In this document: positions 19,174 to 28,643 of the stretch, piece by piece | Numbering within the stretch: position 1 is the first letter of the stretch | Layout of the letters: each line of letters starts with the position of its first letter | NCBI GenBank assembly: GCA_003133245.1 | Contig: PKWM01000034.1 | Span: 107,815 to 171,814, forward strand | DNA from: Rhodoferax sp. | GTDB taxonomy: Bacteria > Pseudomonadota > Gammaproteobacteria > Burkholderiales > Burkholderiaceae_C | Length of the DNA stretch: 64,000 nucleotides | Direction of reading: 5' to 3' | The notes under the pieces: model-generated | Seen by the model: the letters and a program-made list of their open reading frames with translations, nothing else | Told to the model about the DNA's origin: nothing | Databases searched by the model: none | Translations under genes and position numbers: made by a program

Positions 19174-20037
19174 ATGAACGCAGCGCAGCAAATTGCGGAA
19201 CGCCGCATTGCCGACGCCTGGGCCGAACTGCAAAGCCAGTCCAATCAAGGCATAGCACTCCAGGCCGAAGCCAACCGGCTGGCCTTTGCCGACCCTGAGT
19301 TCCTGACGCGACCGGAGACGCGCGGCATCCGCCTTCAGTTGGAAATGCTCAAGCCCGATCTGGGGCAGGCCGAACACGGCATAGACAACACGGTGGTCGT
19401 TTTTGGCAGTGCCCGTTTCCCCTCGCCGGAGCAGGCGCAAATTGAGCTGGAACAAGCACAACTGAGCGGTGATGCCAACGCCTTGGCGCTGGCCCAGCGG
19501 CAAATACGCAATGCCCACTACTACGATCAGGCGCGCCTGTTTGCTCGCTTGGTGGCCGGCCATAGCTCAGAGCGCCGCCGCGCTGAGCGCCTCTTCATTG
19601 CCACCGGTGGCGGCCCCGGCATCATGGAAGCCGCCAACCGCGGTGCCCACGAAATGGGTGCATTGAGTGTCGGCCTCAATATCGTGCTGCCGCACGAGCA
19701 AAACACCAACCCTTACGTCAGTCCCGAACTGAGCTACAAGTTTCATTACTTTGCGCTGCGCAAGATGCACTTCGTCATGCGTGCCAAAGCCCTGGTAGCC
19801 TTTCCCGGCGGCTTTGGCACGCTCGATGAATTGTTCGAAGTCATCACCCTGGTGCAGACCCGCAAATCCAAGCCGGTGCCAATCATCCTTTTTGGCACCG
19901 ACTACTGGAAGCGCATGATCAACTTCGATGTGATGATCGAAGAGGGCGTGATAACGACACAGGACTTGAGCCTTTTTACCTATGCCGACGACGCCGTCAC
20001 TGCCTGGGACACGATTCGGGTGTTTTACGGCCTCTAA
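19174..20037 (+). CDS. LOG-family (lysine decarboxylase-like) protein, Rossmann-fold
   Basis: 287 residues from ATG at 19174; a longer frame from 19012 runs back through the upstream gene and is rejected. It shows the LOG motifs [14 protein letters not shown] and [17 protein letters not shown], the latter being the PGGxGTxxE motif. Family members are mostly nucleoside-5'-monophosphate phosphoribohydrolases (cytokinin activation enzymes in plants). An N-terminal extension of about 100 residues precedes the core. Its stop overlaps that of the convergent rlmB by four bases. Confidence 0.87.
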   Translation: MNAAQQIAERRIADAWAELQSQSNQGIALQAEANRLAFADPEFLTRPETRGIRLQLEMLKPDLGQAEHGIDNTVVVFGSARFPSPEQAQIELEQAQLSGDANALALAQRQIRNAHYYDQARLFARLVAGHSSERRRAERLFIATGGGPGIMEAANRGAHEMGALSVGLNIVLPHEQNTNPYVSPELSYKFHYFALRKMHFVMRAKALVAFPGGFGTLDELFEVITLVQTRKSKPVPIILFGTDYWKRMINFDVMIEEGVITTQDLSLFTYADDAVTAWDTIRVFYGL

Positions 20038-20804
20038 GTTGAACGTTGCCGCACCGCTTCATACAGGCAGACACCGCTGGCCACTGACACATTGAGGCTC
20101 TCGACTGCACCGCGCATCGGGATGCTGACCAGCTCATCGCAAGTCTTTGCCGTGAGCTGGCGCATGCCCTCGCCTTCGGCACCCAGTACCAGCGCGATCG
20201 GGCCTTTCAGGTCGGCCTGGTAAATCGTTTTAGGGGCAACATCACTGGTACCGATGATCCAGATGTTGCGTTCTTTCAGCTCGTTCAAGGTGCGTGCCAG
20301 ATTCGTCACCATGAAGTAGGGCACGGTCTCAGCCGCGCCGCTGGCCACCTTGGCAACCGTTGCATTGATGCCGCCTGCATGGTCCTTGGGCGCAATCACT
20401 GCCTGCACACCAGCACCGTCGGCCACGCGCAGGCAAGCCCCCAGGTTGTGCGGATCGGTGACGCCGTCGAGCACCAGCAGTAGCGGCACGTCACGCGCGG
20501 CCAGTGGTTTGTCGGCTTGGGCGTCTTCGAGTTGTTCCAGCAGTTCATCGAGCGAATTGATTTGCGCCAATGCCTGCACCCGCGCCGCCACGCCTTGATG
20601 CCCATGGCTGCCGCAGAGCTTGGACAGCCGCAGGCCATCGGCCTCAATCAGGCGCACACCGGCATCGTTGGCTTTTTCCAGAAACCCGCGCATCCGGGCG
20701 TCGCGCCGCGTCGGTTCGAAATAAATCTCGATGATGGACGCAGGCGCCGTTTTCAGGCGCACGCCAACGGCGTGAAAACCGAATAGAACTTTAGGTGAAG
20801 ACAT
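20034..20804 (-). CDS. rlmB: 23S rRNA (guanosine-2'-O-) methyltransferase RlmB
   Basis: 256 residues, SpoU/TrmH family. N-terminal L30e-like substrate domain ([14 protein letters not shown]), then the knotted catalytic domain with motif 1 [14 protein letters not shown], motif 2 [15 protein letters not shown] and motif 3 [22 protein letters not shown]. RlmB methylates G2251 in the peptidyl-transferase loop. Complete and normal length. Confidence 0.94.
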   Translation of the reverse strand: MSSPKVLFGFHAVGVRLKTAPASIIEIYFEPTRRDARMRGFLEKANDAGVRLIEADGLRLSKLCGSHGHQGVAARVQALAQINSLDELLEQLEDAQADKPLAARDVPLLLVLDGVTDPHNLGACLRVADGAGVQAVIAPKDHAGGINATVAKVASGAAETVPYFMVTNLARTLNELKERNIWIIGTSDVAPKTIYQADLKGPIALVLGAEGEGMRQLTAKTCDELVSIPMRGAVESLNVSVASGVCLYEAVRQRST

Positions 20805-20823
20805 GTGTTGATTATCGCGGCAA

Positions 20824-21254
20824 GCCGGGTCTCGCCCCGGCGGTCGATGGGCTGTAGCATCGAATTGCGTTATGGTTTTGAAAGAAACTTATTCGTTTTC
20901 ATTTTGGCCCCACTCTCACCCCAACCCTCTCCCGCCCCGCCGGGCGGGAAAGGGAGCTAACAGCCATATTTTGGCGTGTGTTTAAAGCGAAGAAGTACCC
21001 GCTCGATAAGCACGTTGGGAAAGGCAAAATTTGATTTGTTGGTCTCAACGCACCGTGGCGCGTGTACTTCCTTTGTTTGTTGACGCGGCCAAATGTGGTA
21101 TTGGCTCCTCATTCTCGCCCGGCGGGGCGAGAGAGAGGCGGGGGTGAGAGAGTGGGGTCAAAATGAAAACGAATATATAACAGTCAAACCCTACAACGCA
21201 GTGCGATGCCAATGCCGATGGAAAAACCCATCGACCGCCGGGGCGAGACCCGGC
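20824..21254. repeat. Long imperfect palindrome (about 430 bp) between rlmB and the CoA-ligase/GNAT gene
   Basis: The outer 28 bases at 20824-20851 are an exact reverse complement of 21227-21254. Inner arms also match: 16 bases around 20890-20905 mirror 21158-21173, and the GC-rich cores (GCCCCGCCGGGCG type, near 20935-20947 and 21117-21129) are each self-complementary. The centre (GTACTT near 21064 against AAGTAC near 20992) matches more loosely. No open reading frame is convincing. It looks like a nested-hairpin mobile or REP/MITE-like repeat; it accounts for nearly the whole 480-base gap. Confidence 0.75.
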
Positions 21255-21285
21255 AAGCCCCGCGCTGGCAAGCGCATAAAGAAAA

Positions 21286-23964
21286 CTACAACGTCTGCGT
21301 CACCAATTTGAAATCAAGGTCTTCTGGAAAAGGTTTGACCTTGAAGCCCAGGCCCTTCATCAGCTTGAGCATGACGGGGTTGCTGGCCAACACCAGGCCA
21401 TCAATTTCAGTGAGCCCTTTTTCGCGCGCCACGTCCATGATCGAGAGCATCAGGCGCGAGCCCAGGCCGCGGCCTTTGTAGTCGTCTGCCACCACCAGAG
21501 AAAACTCGCAGGTGGTGCGATCCGGGTTGGTGATGTAGCGCGACACACCGACGATGCGCGCGACCTCGAAGCTGACCCCGTCGGCACTGGTTTGCGGCTC
21601 GCGGCAGACCGCCACCAGCGCCATTTCGCGGTCGTAGTCAATCAAGGTAAAACGCGACAGCAGCGTGGCCGACAACTCCTGCATCGAGGAAACAAAGCGA
21701 AAGTAGCGACTCTCGGGCGAGAGTCGGCGCACAAACTCCTGCAACATGTCGGCATCATCCGGGTGCACCGGTCGCACCGTGTATTCATCGCCACCGGGCA
21801 GCGGCCAGATTTGTTCATAGCGCGATGGATAAGGCAGAATGGCCAAGTGGTTGTAGCGGCGCGCTTGCGGCGGTGTGTTGTCGATCACGATGCGCGCATC
21901 GACGGCCACCGCACCCGACTCATCGACGATGATGGGGTTGATGTCCATCTCGCGCAGTTGCGGCAACTCACACACCATCTCCGAGACGCGCAGCAGCACC
22001 TGCTCCAGCGCTTCCAGATTGACCGCTGCCGCACCGCGCCACTCCCCCAGTGTCTCGGCCACGCGGGCGCGTTCGATCAGGCGGCGCGCCAGAAACTGAT
22101 TCAGCGGCGGCAGTTCCATGACACGGTCGTTGATCAGTTCGATCATGAGGCCACCGGCACCAAACGCAATCACCGGTCCAAACGGCTCGTCGGTGACCAT
22201 GCCGATGCAGATTTCCCGGCCGCGCTTCTGGCTCGACATGTTCTGGATGGTCACGCCATTGATGCGCGCATCCGGGCGCAGGCGCGCCACCGTTTGCATC
22301 ATCTCGTTAAACGTGTCACGCACACCCACCGCGTTCATCACATTGAGCACCACGCCCTGCACATCGGACTTGTGGCTGATGTCGGGCGAATCAATTTTGA
22401 GCGCCAGCGGAAAACCCAATTGCGTTGCAATCATGATGGCTTCGTTGACATTGCGCGCCAGAATCGTCTTGGTCACAGGAATATGAAACGCTGCCAGCAG
22501 CGCTTTTGACTCCATTTCGGTCAGCACCTTGCGCCGCTCGGCCAGCACGCTCTCAATCAGCATGCGCGCACCCTCCACGTCGGGCTTGGTCATGTCGGAC
22601 AGGGGCGTCGGTGTTTGCTGCAGCAGCAACTGGTTTTGGTAGAACGACGCAATGTTGCCAAAGGCGCCCACCGCCGCTTCCGGCGTGCGAAAAGTAGGAA
22701 TCAAAGCTTCGCTCAAAATGTGCCGCGCTTCACCCACACTGGCGTCCCCCATGAAGCAGGTAAACAAGGGCTTGCCCAGATGCTTGTTGGCCTCGGCCAG
22801 CGTACTGGCAACCAGAGCGCTGTCGCTGCCGACTTTAGGCGAAAAGATAACCAGCACGCCGTCGATCTGGGGCGCGCTGGCAGCCGCTTGCAGCGCTAGC
22901 TTGAAGTGCTCAGCACTGGCTTCTTCCGAGACATCCATCAAATCTGACAGCGATGCCAGTGGACCCAATTGCGGCTGCAGCGTTTGCGCCTGCTCGTCGG
23001 TCAGGCAGCCCAGATGCAAATTGATTTCGCTGATCCAGTCGGCTGCCAGCACACCAGGGCCACCCCCATTGGTCACAACCGCCAAACGCCGCCCAACCGG
23101 ACGATAGCGCGAAGCCAGGCACTTGGCCGCCGAAAAAAGCGCCACGAAGGAGCGCACCCGCACCGCACCGGCGCGGCGCAAGGCGGCGTCAAATACCGCG
23201 TCGCTGCCCGCCAGCGTGCCCGAATGCGTAAATGCCGCTCGGTTGCCTGCCGTCTGGCGGCCAGCCTTGAGCACCACCACCGGTTTGACGTTGGCGGCCG
23301 CGCGCAGGGCACTCATGAAACGGCGCGCATTGCTGACGCCCTCGAGATAGACCACGATGCTCTGGGTACGCGCATCGGTGGCCAGAAAGTCGAGTACCTG
23401 CGCCATATCGACGGCGGTATTGGGACCGAGCGAGACGACCGCCGAAAAACCGACACGGCTCTTTTGCGCCCAATCCAGAATCGAAGCAGTCAGCGCGCCC
23501 GATTGCGACACCAGCGCCAGCGTGCCCGGCACGCAGAGGGCTCCTGCGACACTGGCATTGAGCATAAGATGTGGACGCTGAAAACCCAGGCAATTCGGGC
23601 CCAGCAAATGCATGCCATCACGCTGCGCAATCCGGTTCAATTCAGCCGCCTGATGGGCGTCGATGCCGGCCGAGATTATCAACGCGGAGCGGCATTTGGT
23701 GCGCCCGGCAATTTCCAGCGCGGCAGCAACTTCGTCTGGCGGCACCGCAATGATCGCCAAATCCGCTTGCGCTTGAGCCAGATCAGCGAGCGTGCCACTG
23801 GTGTGAATATCGAGAAATGTCAGCGTGCCGGCAAAGCGCTGGGCGCACAAGGCTTGATGCAGCACCTGCGCCTGGTGTGTCTGCGAGTCCGGCTCGTCCG
23901 CCTTGCCCGCAATAACAACGATTGAGCTGGGCGAAAAAAGTGGTGTGAGAAAGTGCTTGTCCAT
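21286..23964 (-). CDS. ADP-forming acyl-CoA ligase-like protein fused to GNAT acetyltransferase (protein acetyltransferase Pat-like)
   Basis: 892 residues from ATG at 23962-23964, which has GGAA six bases upstream. Order: CoA-binding Rossmann domain (FSPSSIVVIAGKA), succinyl-CoA-ligase-like domains (GPNCLGFQRP, LVSQSGALTASILDW, TNGGGPGVLAADW), ATP-grasp region (LPVTKTI, PLALKIDSPDISHKSDVQGVVLNV), then a C-terminal GNAT domain (about 740-892, GRGLGSRLMLSIMDVAREKG). This is the architecture of Pat/PatZ lysine acetyltransferases that silence acyl-CoA synthetases. The catalytic His of the ligase part is not obvious, consistent with an allosteric rather than enzymatic domain. Confidence 0.88.
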   Translation of the reverse strand: MDKHFLTPLFSPSSIVVIAGKADEPDSQTHQAQVLHQALCAQRFAGTLTFLDIHTSGTLADLAQAQADLAIIAVPPDEVAAALEIAGRTKCRSALIISAGIDAHQAAELNRIAQRDGMHLLGPNCLGFQRPHLMLNASVAGALCVPGTLALVSQSGALTASILDWAQKSRVGFSAVVSLGPNTAVDMAQVLDFLATDARTQSIVVYLEGVSNARRFMSALRAAANVKPVVVLKAGRQTAGNRAAFTHSGTLAGSDAVFDAALRRAGAVRVRSFVALFSAAKCLASRYRPVGRRLAVVTNGGGPGVLAADWISEINLHLGCLTDEQAQTLQPQLGPLASLSDLMDVSEEASAEHFKLALQAAASAPQIDGVLVIFSPKVGSDSALVASTLAEANKHLGKPLFTCFMGDASVGEARHILSEALIPTFRTPEAAVGAFGNIASFYQNQLLLQQTPTPLSDMTKPDVEGARMLIESVLAERRKVLTEMESKALLAAFHIPVTKTILARNVNEAIMIATQLGFPLALKIDSPDISHKSDVQGVVLNVMNAVGVRDTFNEMMQTVARLRPDARINGVTIQNMSSQKRGREICIGMVTDEPFGPVIAFGAGGLMIELINDRVMELPPLNQFLARRLIERARVAETLGEWRGAAAVNLEALEQVLLRVSEMVCELPQLREMDINPIIVDESGAVAVDARIVIDNTPPQARRYNHLAILPYPSRYEQIWPLPGGDEYTVRPVHPDDADMLQEFVRRLSPESRYFRFVSSMQELSATLLSRFTLIDYDREMALVAVCREPQTSADGVSFEVARIVGVSRYITNPDRTTCEFSLVVADDYKGRGLGSRLMLSIMDVAREKGLTEIDGLVLASNPVMLKLMKGLGFKVKPFPEDLDFKLVTQTL

Positions 23965-24066
23965 ACCGTTTCCAATTGACAAAGGCGTAGCAGGCACCAA
24001 GCTTAACCGTTCCATGGGCTTGGTACCTTGATCTGAGGCAGTAACTGTTCGCGCTATCCTTGCCGT

Positions 24067-25230
24067 ATGAGCACAAAGTCTGAAGGTACCCTACGCCGCA
24101 TCGCGCATCTCGACATGGACGCTTTTTACGCGTCGGTCGAGCTGCTACGCTACCCGCAGCTCAAAGGTTTGCCGGTAGTCATTGGCGGTGCACGCAGGGA
24201 AGTGGATGAAGCCCTGCGGCGGGCTCAGGGTGAACGACCTTTAGGCCAAATTCCTGTGGACGCATTCCCCCGTCTCAAAGACTACAGCGGACGCGGCGTC
24301 ATCACCACCGCCACGTATGCGGCGCGCCAGTTTGGCGTGGGTTCGGCGCTGGGTCTGATGAAAGCTGCCAAACTCTGCCCGCAAGCGATATTGCTGCCGG
24401 TGGACTTTGCCCAGTACCGCCACTATTCGCAAGCGTTCAAAGCCATCATCACCGACATCGCACCGGTCATGGAGAACCGGGGCATCGACGAGGTTTATAT
24501 CGACTTCACCCTGGTTCCCGGTGGCCAGCGCGAAGGCGGTCGGGTGCTGGCGCGGCTGGTCCAGAAAACGATTTACGATGTCACCGGCCTGACCTGCTCG
24601 GTCGGCGTGGCACCCAACAAGCTGCTCGCCAAAATGGCCAGCGAATTCAACAAGCCTAACGGCATCGCCATCGTTTTTGAGGAAGATTTGCAGACCAATA
24701 TCTGGCCGCTGGCGTGCCGCAAGATCAACGGCATCGGCCCCAAGACGGATGAAAAATTAAAAGGTCTGGGGATCAGCACCATTGGTGAACTGGCCCAGCG
24801 GGAACTCGACTGGTTGATAGACCATTTTGGCCAGAAAACAGGCGCCTGGATGTTCGATGCAGCGCGGGGCATTGACAACCGACCGGTGACCACCGAGAGC
24901 GAGCCCGTCTCCATGAGCCGCGAGACCACCTTTGAGCGCGACTTGCACGCGGTGCGTGACAAAGCCGAGTTGGGCCTCATTTTCACCCGGCTGTGCGAGC
25001 AGGTGGCGGCCGACTTGCAACGCCACGGCTACCTTGGCAAAACCATAGGCATCAAGCTGCGCTATGACGATTTCAAAAGTCTCACGCGCGACCAGACCAG
25101 CGACGTCTTCACGGCTGACGCCCGCACCATTCGCAAAATCGCCGGACTCTGTCTCAAACGCGCGCCGCTGGAGCAACGCCTGCGCCTGCTCGGCGTGCGC
25201 GTGGGCTCGCTGGTCAAAGCCCAGCCCTGA
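24067..25230 (+). CDS. dinB: DNA polymerase IV (Y-family translesion polymerase)
   Basis: 387 residues. Catalytic carboxylates in HLDMDAFYASVE and NRGIDEVYIDFT, helix-hairpin-helix (INGIGPKTDEKLKGLGI), and the little-finger domain with VSMSRETTFERDL. Compared with E. coli Pol IV there is an insertion of roughly 25-30 residues after VVIGG and before GRGVITTATYAAR, in the fingers. It is divergent from the GNAT fusion gene with a 102-base gap. Confidence 0.94.
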   Translation: MSTKSEGTLRRIAHLDMDAFYASVELLRYPQLKGLPVVIGGARREVDEALRRAQGERPLGQIPVDAFPRLKDYSGRGVITTATYAARQFGVGSALGLMKAAKLCPQAILLPVDFAQYRHYSQAFKAIITDIAPVMENRGIDEVYIDFTLVPGGQREGGRVLARLVQKTIYDVTGLTCSVGVAPNKLLAKMASEFNKPNGIAIVFEEDLQTNIWPLACRKINGIGPKTDEKLKGLGISTIGELAQRELDWLIDHFGQKTGAWMFDAARGIDNRPVTTESEPVSMSRETTFERDLHAVRDKAELGLIFTRLCEQVAADLQRHGYLGKTIGIKLRYDDFKSLTRDQTSDVFTADARTIRKIAGLCLKRAPLEQRLRLLGVRVGSLVKAQP

Positions 25231-25352
25231 TTTGGCGGACTGCGGCAGCCGTCATGGCGCAGCCGAATAAATTTGCCGCAGCCAGCCTTGGCCGACTACA
25301 CTCAAGCGCATCGAAGTGCGGGCAAGCCTTCTTGACCCAAGGAGTAAGCACC

Positions 25353-28300
25353 ATGAGTATCAAAAAGCCAGTGAAAGCCAAGGCCAAGGTCAAGGCGGCA
25401 GCAACCCCGCCAGTTGTCAGCGCCACCGCAGCGGCATTGACACCCCCCAGCAGCAGTGAACCATCAACGTCGCCAGCGGCCAGCGCGGGCTTTCCCATCG
25501 TCGGTATCGGTGCCTCTGCCGGTGGCCTGGCGGCTTTTGAGGCATTCTTTTCCGCCATGCCGGCCGATGCCGACCCTGGCATGGCCTTTGTGCTGGTACA
25601 GCATTTGTCGCCCGATCACAAAAGCATACTGACCGAGATCATCCAGCGTTACACCCGCATGCAGGTGTTTGAGGTGCAGGACGGGGTGCGGGTGCAGGCC
25701 AACTGCGCCTACATCATCCCGCCCAATCGCGACATGGCGTTTTTGGATGGCACGCTGCAACTGCTGGAGCCGGTCGAGCCGCGCGGGCACCGCCTGCCGA
25801 TTGATTTTTTGTTTCGCTCCATGGCGCTCGACCAGCATGAGCGCGCCATCGCCATCGTGCTCTCAGGCACCGGCAGCGACGGCACCCTGGGCGTGCGCGC
25901 CGTCAAGGCTGAAGGCGGCATGGTGATGGTGCAAAACCCCGAGTCGGCCGAGTTTGACGGCATGCCGCACAGTGCCCTCGCCACCGGACTGGTGGACTAC
26001 CAACTGCCACCGGCCGAAATGCCAGCGCAACTGATTGCCTACGTCATGCACGCCTTTGGCAAGCCGCCCCGGTCAGGCGGCGGCGGCGCAACTTCAAGCG
26101 AGAACGCGCTCAAAAAAATATTCATCCTGCTGCGCGCCCAGACCGGGCACGACTTTTCGCAGTACAAGCCCAGCACCATCTATCGCCGCATCGAGCGGCG
26201 CATGGCCGTGCATCAAATCGACAGCATGGACAGCTACGTCAAGTACCTACAGCAAACACCAGCCGAGGTGCAAGCCCTGTTCAACGATGTGCTCATCGGC
26301 GTCACCAATTTTTTTCGCGACCCCGAAGCTTTTGCGGCGCTCCAGGCGCAGGTTATTCCAAAACTGTTCGAGGGCAAGTCCGCCGGCAGCGCGGTGCGGG
26401 TTTGGTCCGCCGGCTGCTCGACCGGGGAGGAAGCTTATTCGATTGCCATCTTGCTGCAAGAGCAGATGGAATTGCTCAAAACCAGCTTCAAGTTGCAAAT
26501 CTTTGCCACCGACATTGACAGCCGCGCCATCGCGATAGCGCGCGCGGGCATTTACCCGGCCAGCATCGCCGCTGACATCCCAGGCGAACGACTGGCGCGG
26601 TTTTTCACGCTCGAGCCCGATGGCAGCGCCTACCGCGTGCACAAGGGCATCCGCGACTTGCTGGTGTTTTCCGAGCAGGACGTGATCAAAGACCCGCCGT
26701 TTTCCAAACTCGACCTGATCAGTTGCCGCAACCTGCTGATTTACCTGGGGGCCGATCTGCAAAAAAGGTTGATCTCGCTGTTTCATTACGCGCTCTGTCC
26801 CGGCGGCATGCTGTTCCTGGGCACCTCGGAGACCGTCAGCGAGTTCATGGAGCTGTTTACCGTGCTCGACCGCAAGGCCAAGCTGTACTGTCGCAAAACG
26901 AGTTTTGAAGGCACCCAGCGTGCGGCCTTGCAGCGCTTTATGCCACCCTCTGTTGAAAAAGAAGTCCCCCGGCCCGCACTGCCAGCGCAAGCCGTTGCGA
27001 TCAAACTGTCGCTGCGCGAGCTCACCGAGCAAACTTTCCTACAGCAACTCGCGCCCGTGGGTGCGCTGGTCAACGCCCATGGCGACCTGCTCTACTTGCA
27101 GGGCCGCACCGGCCTGTACCTGGAGCCCACACCGGGCGAGGCCGGTATCAGCAACATCCTGAAAATGGCACGCCAAGGTTTGGGCCGCGAGCTGACCACC
27201 GCGCTGCACAAGGCCGCCGGCAACCAAAGCACCGTGCGTGTGGCAGGCTTGCGCGTCAAAACCAATGGCCACTTCACCTTGGTCGATCTGACGGTCTGCC
27301 CGGTACTGGCCGACCCCGCCGCCGCGCTTGATTCGCCGCTGTATATGGTCATGCTTGAAGAAGCCGCGGTGCAGGAGACAGCGCCGGGCCAGGCACCGGC
27401 CCTGAGCGCACCCGTCAGCACGAACGCCAAAAGCCGCGACACCCACGCCCAAATTGTCGAGCTCAAAGAAGAACTACACGCCAAAGAAGAATACCTGAAT
27501 GCGGCCAATGAAGAGCTGGAGACCGCCAACGAAGAACTCAAATCAAGCAACGAAGAGATGCAGTCTGTCAACGAAGAATTGCAGTCCACCAACGAAGAAC
27601 TGGAAACCTCCAAGGAAGAGCTGCAATCGCTCAACGAAGAGCTCAACACCGTCAATGCCGAGCTGCAAACCAAGGTAGCCGACCTGTCACGCGTCAACAA
27701 CGACATGAACAACCTGCTCGCTGGCACCGGCATAGGCACCATCTTCGTGGATCACAAACTGCACATCCTGCGCTTTACGCCGACGGTGACACAAATCATC
27801 AACCTGATCCAGAGTGACATCGGCCGCCCGGTCGGCCACATTGTGAGCAACATGGTCGGCTATGACCAGCTGGTGACGGACGTGCAGGCGGTGCTCAAGG
27901 CCTTGATTCCAAAAGAGGTTACGGTGCAGACCCTTGATGCCAAGAGTTACACCATGCGCATCCTGCCCTACCGTACGCAGGACAACGTGATCGAAGGCGC
28001 GGTCATTACCTTTGTCGATATAACGGAGGTGGTGCACACGCGCAACGCGCTGGCCCAGGCCAATGCGCTGGCACGTCTGGCGGTGGTGGTGCGTGATGCG
28101 TTTGACGCCATCACAGTGCAAGACCTTGACGGGGGCACCATCGCCTGGAACCCAGGTGCGGTTCGGCTCTATGGCTGGACTGAAGACGAGGCGCTCAAGA
28201 TGAACGTGCGCGAGCGCATTCCCAAAGCCCTGCAAGAAGAAGCCCTGGCGCGTGTGCACCTGCTCAGCCAGGCGCAAACGCTGGAACCCTACCGCACGCA

Positions 28301-28424
28301 GCGGCTAAGCAAGGACGGCAAACTCGTTGAAGTGTCGCTCACCGCCACCGCTTTGCTCAACCAGACGGGCCGGATGTATGCGATAGCCACCACCGAGCGC
28401 GCTTGCCAGGCGCAAACGGATTAA
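25353..28424 (+). CDS. CheB-CheR-PAS fusion signalling protein
   Basis: 1023 residues from ATG at 25353, preceded by AAGGAG; the longer frame from 25254 is rejected. An Ala/Lys-rich N-terminus leads to a CheB methylesterase domain with its Ser-His-Asp set (GIGASAGG, VQHLSPDHKS, LSGTGSDGTLG). A CheR methyltransferase domain follows (FFRDPEAF, VWSAGCSTGEEAYSIA), then a long coiled coil of repeated NEEL units (about residues 699-779). Two PAS domains complete it. No receiver domain precedes CheB, so it is not regulated like classical CheB. It probably signals with the next two genes. Confidence 0.92.
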   Translation: MSIKKPVKAKAKVKAAATPPVVSATAAALTPPSSSEPSTSPAASAGFPIVGIGASAGGLAAFEAFFSAMPADADPGMAFVLVQHLSPDHKSILTEIIQRYTRMQVFEVQDGVRVQANCAYIIPPNRDMAFLDGTLQLLEPVEPRGHRLPIDFLFRSMALDQHERAIAIVLSGTGSDGTLGVRAVKAEGGMVMVQNPESAEFDGMPHSALATGLVDYQLPPAEMPAQLIAYVMHAFGKPPRSGGGGATSSENALKKIFILLRAQTGHDFSQYKPSTIYRRIERRMAVHQIDSMDSYVKYLQQTPAEVQALFNDVLIGVTNFFRDPEAFAALQAQVIPKLFEGKSAGSAVRVWSAGCSTGEEAYSIAILLQEQMELLKTSFKLQIFATDIDSRAIAIARAGIYPASIAADIPGERLARFFTLEPDGSAYRVHKGIRDLLVFSEQDVIKDPPFSKLDLISCRNLLIYLGADLQKRLISLFHYALCPGGMLFLGTSETVSEFMELFTVLDRKAKLYCRKTSFEGTQRAALQRFMPPSVEKEVPRPALPAQAVAIKLSLRELTEQTFLQQLAPVGALVNAHGDLLYLQGRTGLYLEPTPGEAGISNILKMARQGLGRELTTALHKAAGNQSTVRVAGLRVKTNGHFTLVDLTVCPVLADPAAALDSPLYMVMLEEAAVQETAPGQAPALSAPVSTNAKSRDTHAQIVELKEELHAKEEYLNAANEELETANEELKSSNEEMQSVNEELQSTNEELETSKEELQSLNEELNTVNAELQTKVADLSRVNNDMNNLLAGTGIGTIFVDHKLHILRFTPTVTQIINLIQSDIGRPVGHIVSNMVGYDQLVTDVQAVLKALIPKEVTVQTLDAKSYTMRILPYRTQDNVIEGAVITFVDITEVVHTRNALAQANALARLAVVVRDAFDAITVQDLDGGTIAWNPGAVRLYGWTEDEALKMNVRERIPKALQEEALARVHLLSQAQTLEPYRTQRLSKDGKLVEVSLTATALLNQTGRMYAIATTERACQAQTD

Positions 28425-28586
28425 CTTCCAACATCCCGGTTCCAGTTGGGGACAGAGCTTGTTCGCTTCGCGTAACTGCGGTCTGTCCCACAAGGTTAGA
28501 CTATGCAACCGGCATCGCTTGGACCGCGCTCAGTGCAATCGCGCGCGGGGTGCGAGAATACGAAAACATTGTTATGGAGGTATCGC

Positions 28587-28637
28587 ATGTTCAGTCAGCA
28601 CAAACTCGCAGCCCTCCTTGCCGGTGGCAACCGGTAG
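28587..28637 (+). CDS. Possible 16-residue leader peptide upstream of the histidine kinase
   Basis: ATG at 28587 is preceded by a strong GGAGG six bases upstream and opens a 16-codon frame (MFSQHKLAALLAGGNR) ending at 28637, six bases before the kinase start. The kinase itself lacks a visible ribosome site, so translation could be coupled. It may instead be a remnant of a longer N-terminus. Speculative. Confidence 0.35.
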   Translation: MFSQHKLAALLAGGNR

Positions 28638-28643
28638 CTTGCC

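Noticed and set aside
27450..27690. Tandem repeat or CRISPR-like array in the CheB-CheR gene
   Set aside because: The repeated units encode NEEL heptads of a coiled coil within one continuous coding frame.
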